Source: JAJDTQ01 sp965204235
GTDB lineage: Bacteria > Desulfobacterota > Binatia > UBA9968 > JAJDTQ01
Assembly (NCBI GenBank): GCA_965204235.1
Contig: OZ241979.1
Location: forward strand, 682,001-746,000
Direction: 5' to 3'
Length of the DNA stretch: 64,000 bases
Below the pieces are notes generated by a model, which made no database searches, was not told the DNA's origin, and saw only the letters and a list, made by a program, of their open reading frames with translations. Made by a program: the position numbers and the translations under genes. Below are positions 8,647 to 17,342 of this stretch, piece by piece (positions within the stretch are counted from its first letter, which is position 1; every line of letters begins with the position of its first letter).

Positions 8647-9714
8647 ATGGCCGTTGCCAACACATATTCCCTCCGCCCGGATTGGATACTGCCGAACTTC
8701 CTCTATTACTGGGGCGTACTCTACCGGGCAAAGTGGCTTATCCTGGGTGTGACGTTCATCTTCGCGTTGGTCGGGGTGGGCACCGCCGTGACCACCCCCA
8801 ACGTGTATCAGGCCACCACCGTCGTGACGGCGGTTAGAAAGGACAGCGCCGGGGATGTCCGTCGATTAGCGAGGTCCACCGGTCTGTTTGGACTGGGCAG
8901 CGTATTGACGGACGCTCTTAGCGTCAATACTTTCAACAACGGCCGGCAGGAGTTGTTGGCGCTCTTCAAGTCCCGCGATTTCTTGACGCGTTTCGCCAAG
9001 AGCCGCAAAATCGTGCAGGCGCTGCGCAAACCTCCCGATTTCGACCCGGATGCTTCGGACCGGGATGAGATTCGAGATATTCCCCCCTTGCAGCAGGCCT
9101 TCACGACCCTGAAGCGCGCCTACCGGCAATTCAGGGGGCGCCTCTCCAGCAAGGTGAAAGAACTTCTGCGGAAGCTGTACAAGCCTTCCGATTTCGACCG
9201 GGACCCCCGGCAGCGAAACATTCCCGGTTCGACGAACATCCACAAGCGATTCCGCAGGATCATTGCAATCGAAAGAAACCCGAGGCAGGGATTGTTATAC
9301 GTGAACGTTCGCTGGAAGGACCCGGTGGTCGCCGCGGAGTGGGCCAACGCCTTGATAGTCGAATTCAATTCCTTCCTTCGGGAGACGGCCGTCGCAGAGT
9401 CCCGCAAGAGGATCGCGTATCTGAACCGGGAACTCGACGAGACCAACGTCATACCCCTCCGGCAAGCCATCTACCGGCTGATCCAGGTCGAGACTCGCGC
9501 CATCATGATCGCGGAAACACGGACCGATTATGCGTTCAGGGTAATCGATCCCGCGGTGCCCCCCGACTTCAACGCCCCCATCCGGCCCAAACGCGGCCTC
9601 CTGATACGGACGACAACGCTCACGGGCTTTATCATCGCAGTCTTTGCGGCCATCTTGCGTGACTTCGTCCGCATGCTGAGAGAGCAGGACGGGGGTAGTC
9701 CGGCCGCTCGATAG
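8647..9714 (+). CDS. Wzz-type chain-length determinant / polysaccharide co-polymerase
   Basis: About 355 residues of the Wzz/PCP family, an inner-membrane protein that sets polymer length with Wzy. The first membrane segment is near residues 28-50 (AKWLILGVTFIFALVGVG). A periplasmic part with charged helices follows (FNSFLRETAVAESRKRIAYL). The family's pre-TM motif appears as VIDPAVPPDFNAPIRPKRGL before the second membrane segment (TTLTGFIIAVFAAILRDF). No tyrosine-kinase domain is attached. The ATG at 8647 is preceded directly by a TTG at 8644; no strong ribosome site is seen for either. It heads the rightward operon, nine bases before the next gene. Confidence 0.85.
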   Translation: MAVANTYSLRPDWILPNFLYYWGVLYRAKWLILGVTFIFALVGVGTAVTTPNVYQATTVVTAVRKDSAGDVRRLARSTGLFGLGSVLTDALSVNTFNNGRQELLALFKSRDFLTRFAKSRKIVQALRKPPDFDPDASDRDEIRDIPPLQQAFTTLKRAYRQFRGRLSSKVKELLRKLYKPSDFDRDPRQRNIPGSTNIHKRFRRIIAIERNPRQGLLYVNVRWKDPVVAAEWANALIVEFNSFLRETAVAESRKRIAYLNRELDETNVIPLRQAIYRLIQVETRAIMIAETRTDYAFRVIDPAVPPDFNAPIRPKRGLLIRTTTLTGFIIAVFAAILRDFVRMLREQDGGSPAAR

Positions 9715-9723
9715 ACCCCTGCC

Positions 9724-11898
9724 ATGAAGCAGGTCGTCCAGAACGCCGGGAGCGGGGAACTCACCCTCAGGACCGTCCCGAACCCGCAGGTCGAGCCGGG
9801 CCATCTGCTGGTCAGGTCCCGATCGTCGTTGATCTCTGCGGGCACGGAACGTCAGGCGGTCGAGTTCGCCCGGAAGAACCTGCTCGAGAAGGCGCGCGCG
9901 CGCCCGGACCTGGTCCGCAAGACCATCGACAAATTCCGGCGGGACGGGCTGGCCGAGACTGTCAGGGCGGTGATGACGCGCCTGGACGAGCCGACGCCGC
10001 TGGGCTATTCCGCGTCCGGCGTCGTGGCCGAAGTCGGCGCCGGACTGGAGGGCCGATACCGACCGGGGCAACGAGTCGCCGTCTCCGGCGCCGGCTGGGC
10101 AAACCACGCCGAGTGGAACGCCGTTCCGGAGAACTTGGCGGCGCCCGTTCCCGATGGCGTCGCGGACGAAGAAGCGTGTTACGCCGCGGTGTGCGCCATC
10201 GCTCTCCACGGCGTACGCTTGACACGACCCGAACTGGGCGCTTGGTGCGCCGTCATCGGGGTCGGGCTGGTGGGACAGCTTGCCGCACAGTTCCTTACCC
10301 TGTCCGGTGTGAGGGTCCTGGCTCTCGACTTCGACCCCGGCCGTCTGGAGCTTGCCGAACGTCTCGGCGCGGAACGGACCTGCGACCTGAAGGGTGGAGA
10401 CCCCGAGGCCGCGGCCATGGAGGCAACGGACGGCCTGGGCTGCGACGCAGTGGTCATCGCCGCGGCCACCGAGTCGAGCACTCCCTTCGAGACGGCCGCG
10501 CGGGTGGCCCGGGACCGGGGGGTGGTGTCGCTCATCGGGCGCACGGGCACCGGGTTCCCCTTCCGGGAGTTCATGCGGAAGGAGCTGACGGTCACGGCGT
10601 CCCGCTCCTGCGGTCCGGGCCGGTACGACCCGGACTACGAGAAACGCGGGATGAAGTATCCCCCCGGTTTCGTGCGCTGGACCGAGACCGAGAACCTGAA
10701 AACCTCGCTGGATCTCATGCGGCCGGGGCGGGGACGCCGCCTGGATCCCGGGGCGCTGACCACTCACCGGTTCCCCTTCGAACGTGCGCAAGCCGCCTAT
10801 GCATTGGTCGTGGGCGGAGCCGAGCCGCACCTGGGGGTAGTCCTCCGATACGACGAGGCCGAACCCGCGGCGCACCGCGTCCACCCCGAACCCGCGGCGG
10901 CCGGGCGGACGTTTGCGGCGCGGGAACGTTGCGTCCTCGGGGTCGTCGGCGCAGGGGCCTTTGCGCGCACGACGCTGTTGCCCGCGCTCGAGAAGATTCC
11001 GCACTGCGAACTGCACACCGTCGTCACCTCCCGCGGCGTCTCCGCCGAGCACGTCCAGCGACGCTTCGGCTTTGTCCGGGCAACCACAGACGAGGACGCG
11101 GTCTTCGACGACCCGGACATCAACGCGGTCCTGCTGGCGACGCCGCACAGTCTGCATGCCGGCCAGACCGTACGCGCCCTGAACGCCGGCAAGCACGTCT
11201 TCGTCGAGAAGCCCCTGGCCCTCACCAGGGAGGAACTCCGGGAGGTGGCGGCCGCCGGCCGCTCGTCCCCGGCCTTCTTCCAGGTCGGTTTCAACCGACG
11301 CTTCGCACCCCTGAGCCTGGCCGCCAGGGAGCATCTGGCAACCCTGCCGGGACGACGGCACATCCTCCTGCGCGTCAACGCCGGCCGTCTTCCGGAGGAC
11401 CACTGGCAGGCCGACGCGAACGAGGGCCGCGGGAGGATCCTCGGCGAAGCCTGTCACTTCATCGACCTCGGGGCCTTTCTCGCGGGCGCGCCCATGGTCT
11501 CGGTCCACGCCGAGGCCGCGGTCGGCGGCGACCCGTGCGAGGACGTGACGATCATCGGGGAACTGGCGGACGGAAGCCTCGTCACCGTGTTCTACACGGC
11601 CCTGGGCGACGCCGCCCATGGAAAAGAGCTGATCGAAGCCTACGCGGGGAGCAGCGTGGTCCGGATCGAGGACTTCCGGCAGTTGACCGTCGCCGGAAAA
11701 GGCCGGGTTCGGAAGAAGAAGCGGCGCCGCGCACAGGACAAGGGGCATGGCGCCGAACTGCAGGCGTTCGTGGATGCGGTGGTCGCCGGCGGCCCGCCGC
11801 CCATCGAAGAGGCGCAACTCGTCAATTCCAGCCTCGCAACCATCGCGGTCCCGGAGTCGCTGGCGAAGGGGGCGCGGGTGGTCCTGGAGTCGCCTTGA
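9724..11898 (+). CDS. Bi-domain oxidoreductase: zinc-type alcohol dehydrogenase fused to Gfo/Idh/MocA dehydrogenase
   Basis: A 724-residue two-domain enzyme. Residues 1-370 are an MDR/alcohol-dehydrogenase domain (VKSRSSLISAGTERQ-type N-terminus, then the Rossmann motif VIGVGLVGQLAAQ). Residues about 395-720 are a Gfo/Idh/MocA domain (Rossmann LGVVGAGAFARTTLLPALEK; EKPLALTREE catalytic-type Lys motif; GEACHFIDL). This fusion is recurrent in exopolysaccharide loci beside heparinase-like genes, where a sugar-oxidation role is presumed; the exact substrate is not known. The N-terminal domain lacks a clear zinc-ligand Cys cluster, so metal dependence is doubtful. It is spaced tightly after the Wzz gene. 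Confidence 0.88.
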   Translation: MKQVVQNAGSGELTLRTVPNPQVEPGHLLVRSRSSLISAGTERQAVEFARKNLLEKARARPDLVRKTIDKFRRDGLAETVRAVMTRLDEPTPLGYSASGVVAEVGAGLEGRYRPGQRVAVSGAGWANHAEWNAVPENLAAPVPDGVADEEACYAAVCAIALHGVRLTRPELGAWCAVIGVGLVGQLAAQFLTLSGVRVLALDFDPGRLELAERLGAERTCDLKGGDPEAAAMEATDGLGCDAVVIAAATESSTPFETAARVARDRGVVSLIGRTGTGFPFREFMRKELTVTASRSCGPGRYDPDYEKRGMKYPPGFVRWTETENLKTSLDLMRPGRGRRLDPGALTTHRFPFERAQAAYALVVGGAEPHLGVVLRYDEAEPAAHRVHPEPAAAGRTFAARERCVLGVVGAGAFARTTLLPALEKIPHCELHTVVTSRGVSAEHVQRRFGFVRATTDEDAVFDDPDINAVLLATPHSLHAGQTVRALNAGKHVFVEKPLALTREELREVAAAGRSSPAFFQVGFNRRFAPLSLAAREHLATLPGRRHILLRVNAGRLPEDHWQADANEGRGRILGEACHFIDLGAFLAGAPMVSVHAEAAVGGDPCEDVTIIGELADGSLVTVFYTALGDAAHGKELIEAYAGSSVVRIEDFRQLTVAGKGRVRKKKRRRAQDKGHGAELQAFVDAVVAGGPPPIEEAQLVNSSLATIAVPESLAKGARVVLESP

Positions 11899-11974
11899 CC
11901 GCGGGACGCTTCCCGAGGGCGGTCCGGCGTCCGGGAGCACCGGCATCGAGGCGCGTTCCTGTCCCGCTGCGTCG

Positions 11975-14611
11975 ATGCGCGACATGACTTCCCGGAACTC
12001 GAGAACGAGCAAAGCCATAGCCTGGCTGGACCGGCGTCTCTACCCGGAGTTCTCCGACAACTGGGACGACGCATTGCTCCGAGAGAGAGTGCTCGACCAC
12101 CTCGACTCCTCCACGGTGCTGCTGGATCTGGGAGCCGGCGCCGGGATCGTTCCCTACATGGATTTCAAGGATCGGGCAGGCCGGGTCTGCGGGCTGGACA
12201 TGGACCCGCGCGTATGCGAGAATCCATTCCTGCACGAAGGCCGCGTGGGCAACGCGGAGTCGATACCGTGGCCCGACGACGCCTTCGACGTGGTCGTCTG
12301 CGACAACCTGCTGGAGCATCTGTCCCAACCGGCAACGGTGTTCCGGGAAGTCCGCAGGTGTCTGAAACCGGGCGGGAGGTTCCTCGCCAAGACCCCGGGG
12401 TCCATGCACTACGTCACCCTGCTCGCTCGTTGCACGCCGTACGCTTTCCACAAGTGGTTCAACGAGAAACGGGGCCGTGCGAGGGACGACACGTTCCCGA
12501 CGCTCTACAGGGCCAACAGCGCCCGGAGCATCCACCGCCACTGCCGGTCCGCCGGCCTCACGGTGGAAAGCATCCATCGTGTGGAAGGCCGACCCGAATA
12601 CCTCCGCTTTTCGGTCCCGAGCTACCTTGCCGGATTCGCCTATGAACGCCTGGTGAACCGGACGCGCATCCTGTCCCCTTTCCGGGTAACCATCATCGCG
12701 GTGATGCGAAAGCCCCCCCCCCCCCCCCCCCCCCCCCCCCCGCATGACAGGAACCGGCCGGGAGTCGCCTTGAGCGCCCTTCGCACGTGGCGGGCAGTCC
12801 GACACCTGACGCCCGAACAGATCGTCCAGCGCCTGGTCTGCCGAGGCCGCTTCCATTACATGAGCAGGTTTCCGGCGCGCGCTTGGCGTTCGGTCGCCCG
12901 AGACGCGAACCGGCTGCCGCTGCCGGATCCGGCGAACCCCCTTCTCGGGCGCGCGGCGCAGCACGTCCTGCAATTGCAGCAGGCGGTCCACGGGCGCTGC
13001 CTCGACGGCGTCAGCGAGGGCAGGTTCACACTGCTGGGACGGACCATCGACTTCGGCGGCGTCGAGGCCGTCCAGTGGCGGCGCGAACTGAACGAAGGCA
13101 ACAACGCGCTGTGGCGAATGAACCTCTCCTGTTTCGGCTATGCGGCGCCGCTGCTGGCCGCAGGCAACGAGCGGGCGCTGGAAGCGGTCCATTCGCTGGT
13201 GCGTTCCCTGGAACGCCAGAACCCCTTTGCCGCAAGGGGCGTGTTTCGCGACGTGTGGAACCCCTACAGCGCCAGCCACCGCCTGATCAACCTGCTGACG
13301 GGGCTGCACCTGTTCCGGCACAACGCCGCGCGGAGCGCCGCGCCGCGCCTCATGGACGCGCAAACGTTCCTCTTGCGCCACGTCAGGTTCTGTGCCATCT
13401 TTGTGTGGCGCAACTTGGAACGCGACCTGCAATACAACCATCTGCTGAAGAACTACGTCGCTCTGGTGGTGTATGCATGCGGTCTGGGGGGATTGCCGGC
13501 AGCTTGGCGCTTCCTGAACAGGACGACACCGGCCTGTGTCGAGTCGCAAATCCTTGACGATGGCGGCCACGCCGAACGGAGTCCCATGTATCAGGCTCTG
13601 TCGCTCCTGGACATGAGGATACTTGCGGACGCCGGTGTGCTCGACCAGGCGGCGTCGCGGAAAATGGAGCCGCAGATCGCGCGGATGCAACAGGCTCTCG
13701 ACGTGATGATGCACCCCGACGGCGACATCGCGCTGTTCAACGACTCCTGGCTCGGCGAGGCGCCTCCCGGCCATGCGTTGACCGCACGCAGAGCCGAAGA
13801 CGCCGGGTCGGGGACGCTCGCCCTGGAGCACTCAGGGTACGTGCAACTCAGGTCCGGCGAGGACGCGGCGATCTTCGACTGCGGAGCGTGCGGACCGGAC
13901 GACAACCCCGCCCACGCCCACGCAGACTTTCTCGCCGTGGAGCTGTCCATCGCGGGCCGCCGCTTCCTCGTGGACTTCGGCGTGCCCACCTATTCCGCCG
14001 GCGCGCTGAGGGACATGGCGCGGTCGGCGAGCACTCACAACGGTCCCCGTTTCGAGGGCGTCGAGCCGATGGAGTTCTGGCTGTCGTTTCGAGTGGGACG
14101 CAGGGGCCGCGCCCACCGCATCACCGGTCTCGGCCACACGCCGGATACGCCGCTCTGGTGCGCGGGTTGGCAAGACGGCTATTCGACCATCGCCGCGACA
14201 GTGACCCGGTGCTTGGCGCTGTATCCGGGCCAAGGCCTGCTGATCGTGGACGTCTGGCGTGGGGGCGCAGGACACGAGGCGGTCGTGGACTTCCTGGTGT
14301 CCGATCCGTGGATCCCCGGCCCATCCGGGCGCTTCGAGCCCGCAGAAGGCGGGTCCGGACCAGAAGTCCGGTTCGACGCCGTTGCCGGTTTCGTCGAAGA
14401 TCCGGCTCCGGCGCAACACTGGCCGAAGTTCGGCCAGCCGCGGCCGGCCCATCGGCTGCGCGTCCACCCCGCGGGCAACGGCGCAAGGCGCTGGGCCGCG
14501 GTATGGATCGGTTGGGGCAGCGAGGCTCGGGGCGAGGAAGCGGCAACCCTGATGCGGGACGCCCTGTTCGATGCGCTCGATGCCGACACCCGACGGAGAC
14601 AGTCTGCATGA
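11975..14611 (+). CDS. SAM-dependent methyltransferase joined in frame, through a C29 tract, to heparinase II/III protein
   Basis: As sequenced there is one open frame of 878 codons. The first 243 residues or so are a class I methyltransferase: motif I LLDLGAGAGIVPYMD, the acidic motif VCGLDMD, WPDDAFDVVVCDNLLEHL, and LKPGGRFLAKTPG. Then 29 Cs give ten prolines, after which the heparinase sequence begins. A gene for the methyltransferase alone would end at TGA 12771-12773 if the tract had 28 Cs, or at TGA 12745-12747 with 27 or 30. The fused reading therefore may be one state of a variable tract, or a sequencing error of one base. Start: ATG 11975, with a second in-frame ATG at 11984; no strong ribosome site is visible. 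Likely role: O- or sugar-methylation of the surface polysaccharide. Confidence 0.75.
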   Translation: MRDMTSRNSRTSKAIAWLDRRLYPEFSDNWDDALLRERVLDHLDSSTVLLDLGAGAGIVPYMDFKDRAGRVCGLDMDPRVCENPFLHEGRVGNAESIPWPDDAFDVVVCDNLLEHLSQPATVFREVRRCLKPGGRFLAKTPGSMHYVTLLARCTPYAFHKWFNEKRGRARDDTFPTLYRANSARSIHRHCRSAGLTVESIHRVEGRPEYLRFSVPSYLAGFAYERLVNRTRILSPFRVTIIAVMRKPPPPPPPPPPHDRNRPGVALSALRTWRAVRHLTPEQIVQRLVCRGRFHYMSRFPARAWRSVARDANRLPLPDPANPLLGRAAQHVLQLQQAVHGRCLDGVSEGRFTLLGRTIDFGGVEAVQWRRELNEGNNALWRMNLSCFGYAAPLLAAGNERALEAVHSLVRSLERQNPFAARGVFRDVWNPYSASHRLINLLTGLHLFRHNAARSAAPRLMDAQTFLLRHVRFCAIFVWRNLERDLQYNHLLKNYVALVVYACGLGGLPAAWRFLNRTTPACVESQILDDGGHAERSPMYQALSLLDMRILADAGVLDQAASRKMEPQIARMQQALDVMMHPDGDIALFNDSWLGEAPPGHALTARRAEDAGSGTLALEHSGYVQLRSGEDAAIFDCGACGPDDNPAHAHADFLAVELSIAGRRFLVDFGVPTYSAGALRDMARSASTHNGPRFEGVEPMEFWLSFRVGRRGRAHRITGLGHTPDTPLWCAGWQDGYSTIAATVTRCLALYPGQGLLIVDVWRGGAGHEAVVDFLVSDPWIPGPSGRFEPAEGGSGPEVRFDAVAGFVEDPAPAQHWPKFGQPRPAHRLRVHPAGNGARRWAAVWIGWGSEARGEEAATLMRDALFDALDADTRRRQSA
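12713..12741 (+). repeat. Homopolymeric C29 tract inside coding sequence
   Basis: Twenty-nine consecutive Cs between the methyltransferase and heparinase coding parts. Tracts this long slip readily in replication. Current length fuses the two frames, one base shorter gives a TTGA stop/start overlap, and one base longer ends translation within two codons. Confidence 0.95.
12770..14611 (+). CDS. Heparinase II/III family protein (internal start of the fused frame)
   Basis: A separate translation start is supported: TTG at 12770 has GGGAG five bases upstream and overlaps TGA 12771-12773 of the shifted methyltransferase frame. The 613-residue product has the family length. An N-terminal alpha/alpha toroid (residues about 1-340, with NEGNNALWRMNLSCFGY and DGGHAERSPMYQALSLLDM) is followed by a beta-sandwich heparinase II/III domain (DDNPAHAHADFLAVELS and GRRFLVDFGVPTYS). 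The tyrosine and histidine of ERSPMYQ and AHAHAD fit the polysaccharide-lyase active site. No signal peptide is visible, although members that trim exported polymer act in the periplasm. The stop overlaps the next start as ATGA. Confidence 0.82.
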   Translation: MSALRTWRAVRHLTPEQIVQRLVCRGRFHYMSRFPARAWRSVARDANRLPLPDPANPLLGRAAQHVLQLQQAVHGRCLDGVSEGRFTLLGRTIDFGGVEAVQWRRELNEGNNALWRMNLSCFGYAAPLLAAGNERALEAVHSLVRSLERQNPFAARGVFRDVWNPYSASHRLINLLTGLHLFRHNAARSAAPRLMDAQTFLLRHVRFCAIFVWRNLERDLQYNHLLKNYVALVVYACGLGGLPAAWRFLNRTTPACVESQILDDGGHAERSPMYQALSLLDMRILADAGVLDQAASRKMEPQIARMQQALDVMMHPDGDIALFNDSWLGEAPPGHALTARRAEDAGSGTLALEHSGYVQLRSGEDAAIFDCGACGPDDNPAHAHADFLAVELSIAGRRFLVDFGVPTYSAGALRDMARSASTHNGPRFEGVEPMEFWLSFRVGRRGRAHRITGLGHTPDTPLWCAGWQDGYSTIAATVTRCLALYPGQGLLIVDVWRGGAGHEAVVDFLVSDPWIPGPSGRFEPAEGGSGPEVRFDAVAGFVEDPAPAQHWPKFGQPRPAHRLRVHPAGNGARRWAAVWIGWGSEARGEEAATLMRDALFDALDADTRRRQSA

Positions 14612-15894
14612 AAATCATCGTCTATGGACTCGGATACGTGGGGACGGTCACCGCGGCCTGCCTGCTGAAGCAGGGTCACCGCGTCGTCGGCATCGACGTC
14701 AACCCGGCCAAGAGCGAGGCATTCGCGTCCGGCAGGTCGCCGGTGGGCGAAGCGGGGATCGATGAATTGTTGCACGCCGCCCGGACCAGCGGACGCATCC
14801 TCGACACGGCCTCCGCGGCCGACCATGTCCCCGACGCGGATGCGGTCCTGGTATGCGTCGGGACACCCCTCGGGCCCGACGGAGCGCCGGACCTGTCACA
14901 GGTCCTGGCCGTTACCGCGGAGTGCGGAGCCGCGCTGAAGCGCCGTCCGTCCCATGCTCCCCCGGTTACGGTGGCCTACCGCAGCACCATGCTGCCCGGG
15001 TCCATGGAAGAGACCGTGGTCCCCGCGCTGAACCGGTGCGCCGGCGCGCCGGGCGAACGCTATGAAGTCGCCTACAACCCCGAGTTCCTGCGCGAAGGCA
15101 CGGCCATCGACGACTTTTTCGCGCCTCCCCGGATCGTGATCGGGGAGCGGGTTCCCGGCAGCGCCCAGTGTTTGGGCCAGATGTATTCCGGCATCGAGGC
15201 CCCCGTCTTCGAAGTTCCGTTAGTCGTGGCGGAAATGCTCAAGTACGCCGACAACAGCTTCCATGCCCTCAAGGTCGCCTTTACCAACGAACTTGCGAGG
15301 TTGGCCCACGCGCTGGCGATTCCCGCCCAGTCGGTGGCCGAGGTCTTCCTGGCGGACACGAAGCTGAACGTGTCGCCGGCCTACCTGCGCCCCGGCGGAG
15401 CGTTCGGCGGTTCCTGTCTGCCCAAGGACGTGCGCGCCTTGACCACCTACCTGAAAGAGAACGAGGTCCGCGCGCCGTTGATCGAGAGCATCCTGAGCAG
15501 TAACGACATACACAAGGAATACCTTGCGGAGTACGCGGCTGCGCACGTTTCACCGGGCGGACACGTCCTGCTCCTGGGTCTGAGCTTCAAACCCGGCACC
15601 GACGACCTCCGTGGAAGCCCGTTGGTGGACTTGGCGGAACGACTGCTGGACAAGGGGATCCGGTTGACCATCCACGATCCCGACGTGCGCCCCGCACGAC
15701 TGACGGGAATCAACCTCGATCTCGCCCGGACGCACCTGCGCCGGCTTTTCGCGCTGTTGACCGACGACATCGATGAGATCTGGGACACCCCTGACATGAT
15801 CATAGTCGGCAAGCCGATGCCCCATCTGGCAGACCGCCTTGCCCGCGATGCAAGGTCCGTCGAACTCGATCGTCTGAACGGCCGCGTGCGATGA
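14608..15894 (+). CDS. GDP-mannose/UDP-glucose 6-dehydrogenase family (AlgD-like)
   Basis: A 428-residue NAD-dependent nucleotide-sugar dehydrogenase that oxidises a hexose C6 to a uronic acid. It has an N-terminal Rossmann motif (YGLGYVGTVTAACLL), the central YNPEFLREGTAIDDF motif, and FGGSCLPKDVRAL with catalytic Cys270. The C-terminal domain has LGLSFKPGTDDLRGSP. Length and the SCLPKD form resemble AlgD (GDP-mannose to GDP-mannuronate) more than Ugd, but substrate cannot be settled by eye. The ATG overlaps the heparinase stop and its own stop overlaps the next ATG, so the genes are translationally coupled. It supplies a uronic acid precursor for the polymer. Confidence 0.88.
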   Translation: MKIIVYGLGYVGTVTAACLLKQGHRVVGIDVNPAKSEAFASGRSPVGEAGIDELLHAARTSGRILDTASAADHVPDADAVLVCVGTPLGPDGAPDLSQVLAVTAECGAALKRRPSHAPPVTVAYRSTMLPGSMEETVVPALNRCAGAPGERYEVAYNPEFLREGTAIDDFFAPPRIVIGERVPGSAQCLGQMYSGIEAPVFEVPLVVAEMLKYADNSFHALKVAFTNELARLAHALAIPAQSVAEVFLADTKLNVSPAYLRPGGAFGGSCLPKDVRALTTYLKENEVRAPLIESILSSNDIHKEYLAEYAAAHVSPGGHVLLLGLSFKPGTDDLRGSPLVDLAERLLDKGIRLTIHDPDVRPARLTGINLDLARTHLRRLFALLTDDIDEIWDTPDMIIVGKPMPHLADRLARDARSVELDRLNGRVR

Positions 15895-17282
15895 CCCGCT
15901 CCGAGACCTGCGCGAGCGGAAACGACGACGCCTGTCCTGTAACGACCTGCGGTATTCCGCGCCCGATGAACGTGGGAAAGGCACAGCGGCCCATGAGCAT
16001 CGCCGTGGTGTGCCCGCGTTTTCCGTTTCCCATGACGCGGGCCGACCAGATGAGCGTTGCGCACCTGCTGGAGTTTCTGTCCGCCCGCGGCCACAGCGTG
16101 GACCTCTACAGCCTGACCGACGGCCTCCCGCCCTCCGACCGGCAACGCCAATGGGTCGCCAGCCGGTGCCGCGACGTAGCCGTTTTCGATCAGCCCACAT
16201 GGCGCAAGGTCAGCGGCGCCGTACGGGCCTTGTTGCGGGGCCTGCCGCTACAGGTCGGCTGGTTCGACAACCCGCGTCTCAAGCGCCTGCTTCGTTGGCC
16301 GTCCCGTCAACGGCATGACGTGATCTATGGCTACACGCTTCGCACCGGGGAGTTCCTCCGGGACCTGGACCGGCAAGCCAACGGGCAGACGTGCGAGAAC
16401 GACGACCATCGCCCCGTGACCTACCTGGCCATGCAGGTGTCGCAATCGCTCAATACCAGACGCATTGCCGCAAGTGCGCCCGGATGGTGGGAAAGACTGA
16501 TCTATCGGCTGGAACATCGGCTGACTGCGGCGTACGAAGCGCGCATCTGGCGAGAGTTCACGCGGACCGTACTGATCGGTGAAGCCGACTTACGCGAGAT
16601 CCGGCAGGTTGGCGCCGACAGAGGCGCGCCCGTCATCGACAACTACCTCCTGTCGCCGCACGGCGTCGATGCAGAGCGTTTCCATCCGTACGACGACGCG
16701 TCCGTGGAGCCCTGTACCCTGGCCTTTTCCGGCGTGTTGGCCACCAACACCAACGTGGGCGCGGTGCTGTGGTTCGTGGAACACGTCTGGCCCAGGGTGC
16801 GCGCCGAATTTCCCCTGGCCAAGTTCGTCATCGTCGGTCGCATGCCGAGACGCGAGATCCTCGTCCTTGGCGAGCGTCCGGGGATCACGGTCACCGGCGA
16901 GGTGCCCGATCCGGCCGATTACATCAGACGGGCGACGGTGTGCGTCAACCCCATGCAGGCGGGCGCCGGAATGCAGAACAAGCTGCTGGAATACATGTCC
17001 ATGGGCAAGGCTGTGGTCGCCACTTCGCTGGCCAACGAGGGAATCCAGGCCCGGCCGGGCGGCGAAATTCTGATCGCCGACGGCGCGGACGAGTTTGCCG
17101 CGGCAGTCGTTTCCCTGTTGCGCGACGACAAACGGCGCGAAGCCCTCGGCCGGGCCGCCCGGGCCCGGGTGATACGCGACTGGAGGTGGGAGGGGCGCTT
17201 CCTGGAGCTGGAATCGGATATGGTGCAACATGTCGGTCCTTCCGCCACACGGGAATGGGGGGGGGGGGGGGGGGGGACATGA
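15891..17282 (+). CDS. Family 4-type glycosyltransferase (exosortase-locus type)
   Basis: A 463-residue GT-B glycosyltransferase. The donor-side half contains the long motif region from LAFSGVLATNTNVGAV to NPMQAGAGMQNKLLEYMSMGKAVVATSLANEG, typical of GT4 enzymes in exosortase-A-associated polysaccharide clusters. ATG 15891 overlaps the previous stop (ATGA), but internal ATGs at 15966 and 15993 are possible because conserved sequence begins at MSIAVVCPRFPFP. The last codons are written by a G20 tract (TREWGGGGGGT). Changing the tract by one base gives different short tails: one G less stops at 17286, one more extends to 17335. Confidence 0.85.
   Translation: MTRSETCASGNDDACPVTTCGIPRPMNVGKAQRPMSIAVVCPRFPFPMTRADQMSVAHLLEFLSARGHSVDLYSLTDGLPPSDRQRQWVASRCRDVAVFDQPTWRKVSGAVRALLRGLPLQVGWFDNPRLKRLLRWPSRQRHDVIYGYTLRTGEFLRDLDRQANGQTCENDDHRPVTYLAMQVSQSLNTRRIAASAPGWWERLIYRLEHRLTAAYEARIWREFTRTVLIGEADLREIRQVGADRGAPVIDNYLLSPHGVDAERFHPYDDASVEPCTLAFSGVLATNTNVGAVLWFVEHVWPRVRAEFPLAKFVIVGRMPRREILVLGERPGITVTGEVPDPADYIRRATVCVNPMQAGAGMQNKLLEYMSMGKAVVATSLANEGIQARPGGEILIADGADEFAAAVVSLLRDDKRREALGRAARARVIRDWRWEGRFLELESDMVQHVGPSATREWGGGGGGT
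17257..17276 (+). repeat. Homopolymeric G20 tract at the 3' end of the glycosyltransferase
   Basis: Twenty consecutive Gs, encoding Gly residues just before the stop. It could form a G-quadruplex on the coding strand. It is the second long G/C tract in this operon. Confidence 0.95.
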
Positions 17283-17295
17283 TTGATGGCGCATG

Positions 17296-17320
17296 GCTTC
17301 GGGCGACCGACGCCCGAAGC
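17296..17320 (+). promoter_or_regulatory. Perfect 10-bp hairpin between the G20 tract and the asnB ribosome site
   Basis: GCTTCGGGCG and CGCCCGAAGC flank a 5-base loop. The hairpin lies 14 bases after the present glycosyltransferase stop and 3 bases before AGGAAGG (17324-17330), the likely asnB ribosome site. No T-run follows. A one-base longer G tract would send ribosomes through it. Confidence 0.6.
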
Positions 17321-17342
17321 GTCAGGAAGGCCTGAGCGAGTC

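Noticed and set aside
9295..12018. Very long open frame antisense to the bi-domain oxidoreductase
   Set aside because: It mirrors a recognised gene, has Gly/Arg/His-rich composition without domains, and is expected in GC-rich coding DNA.
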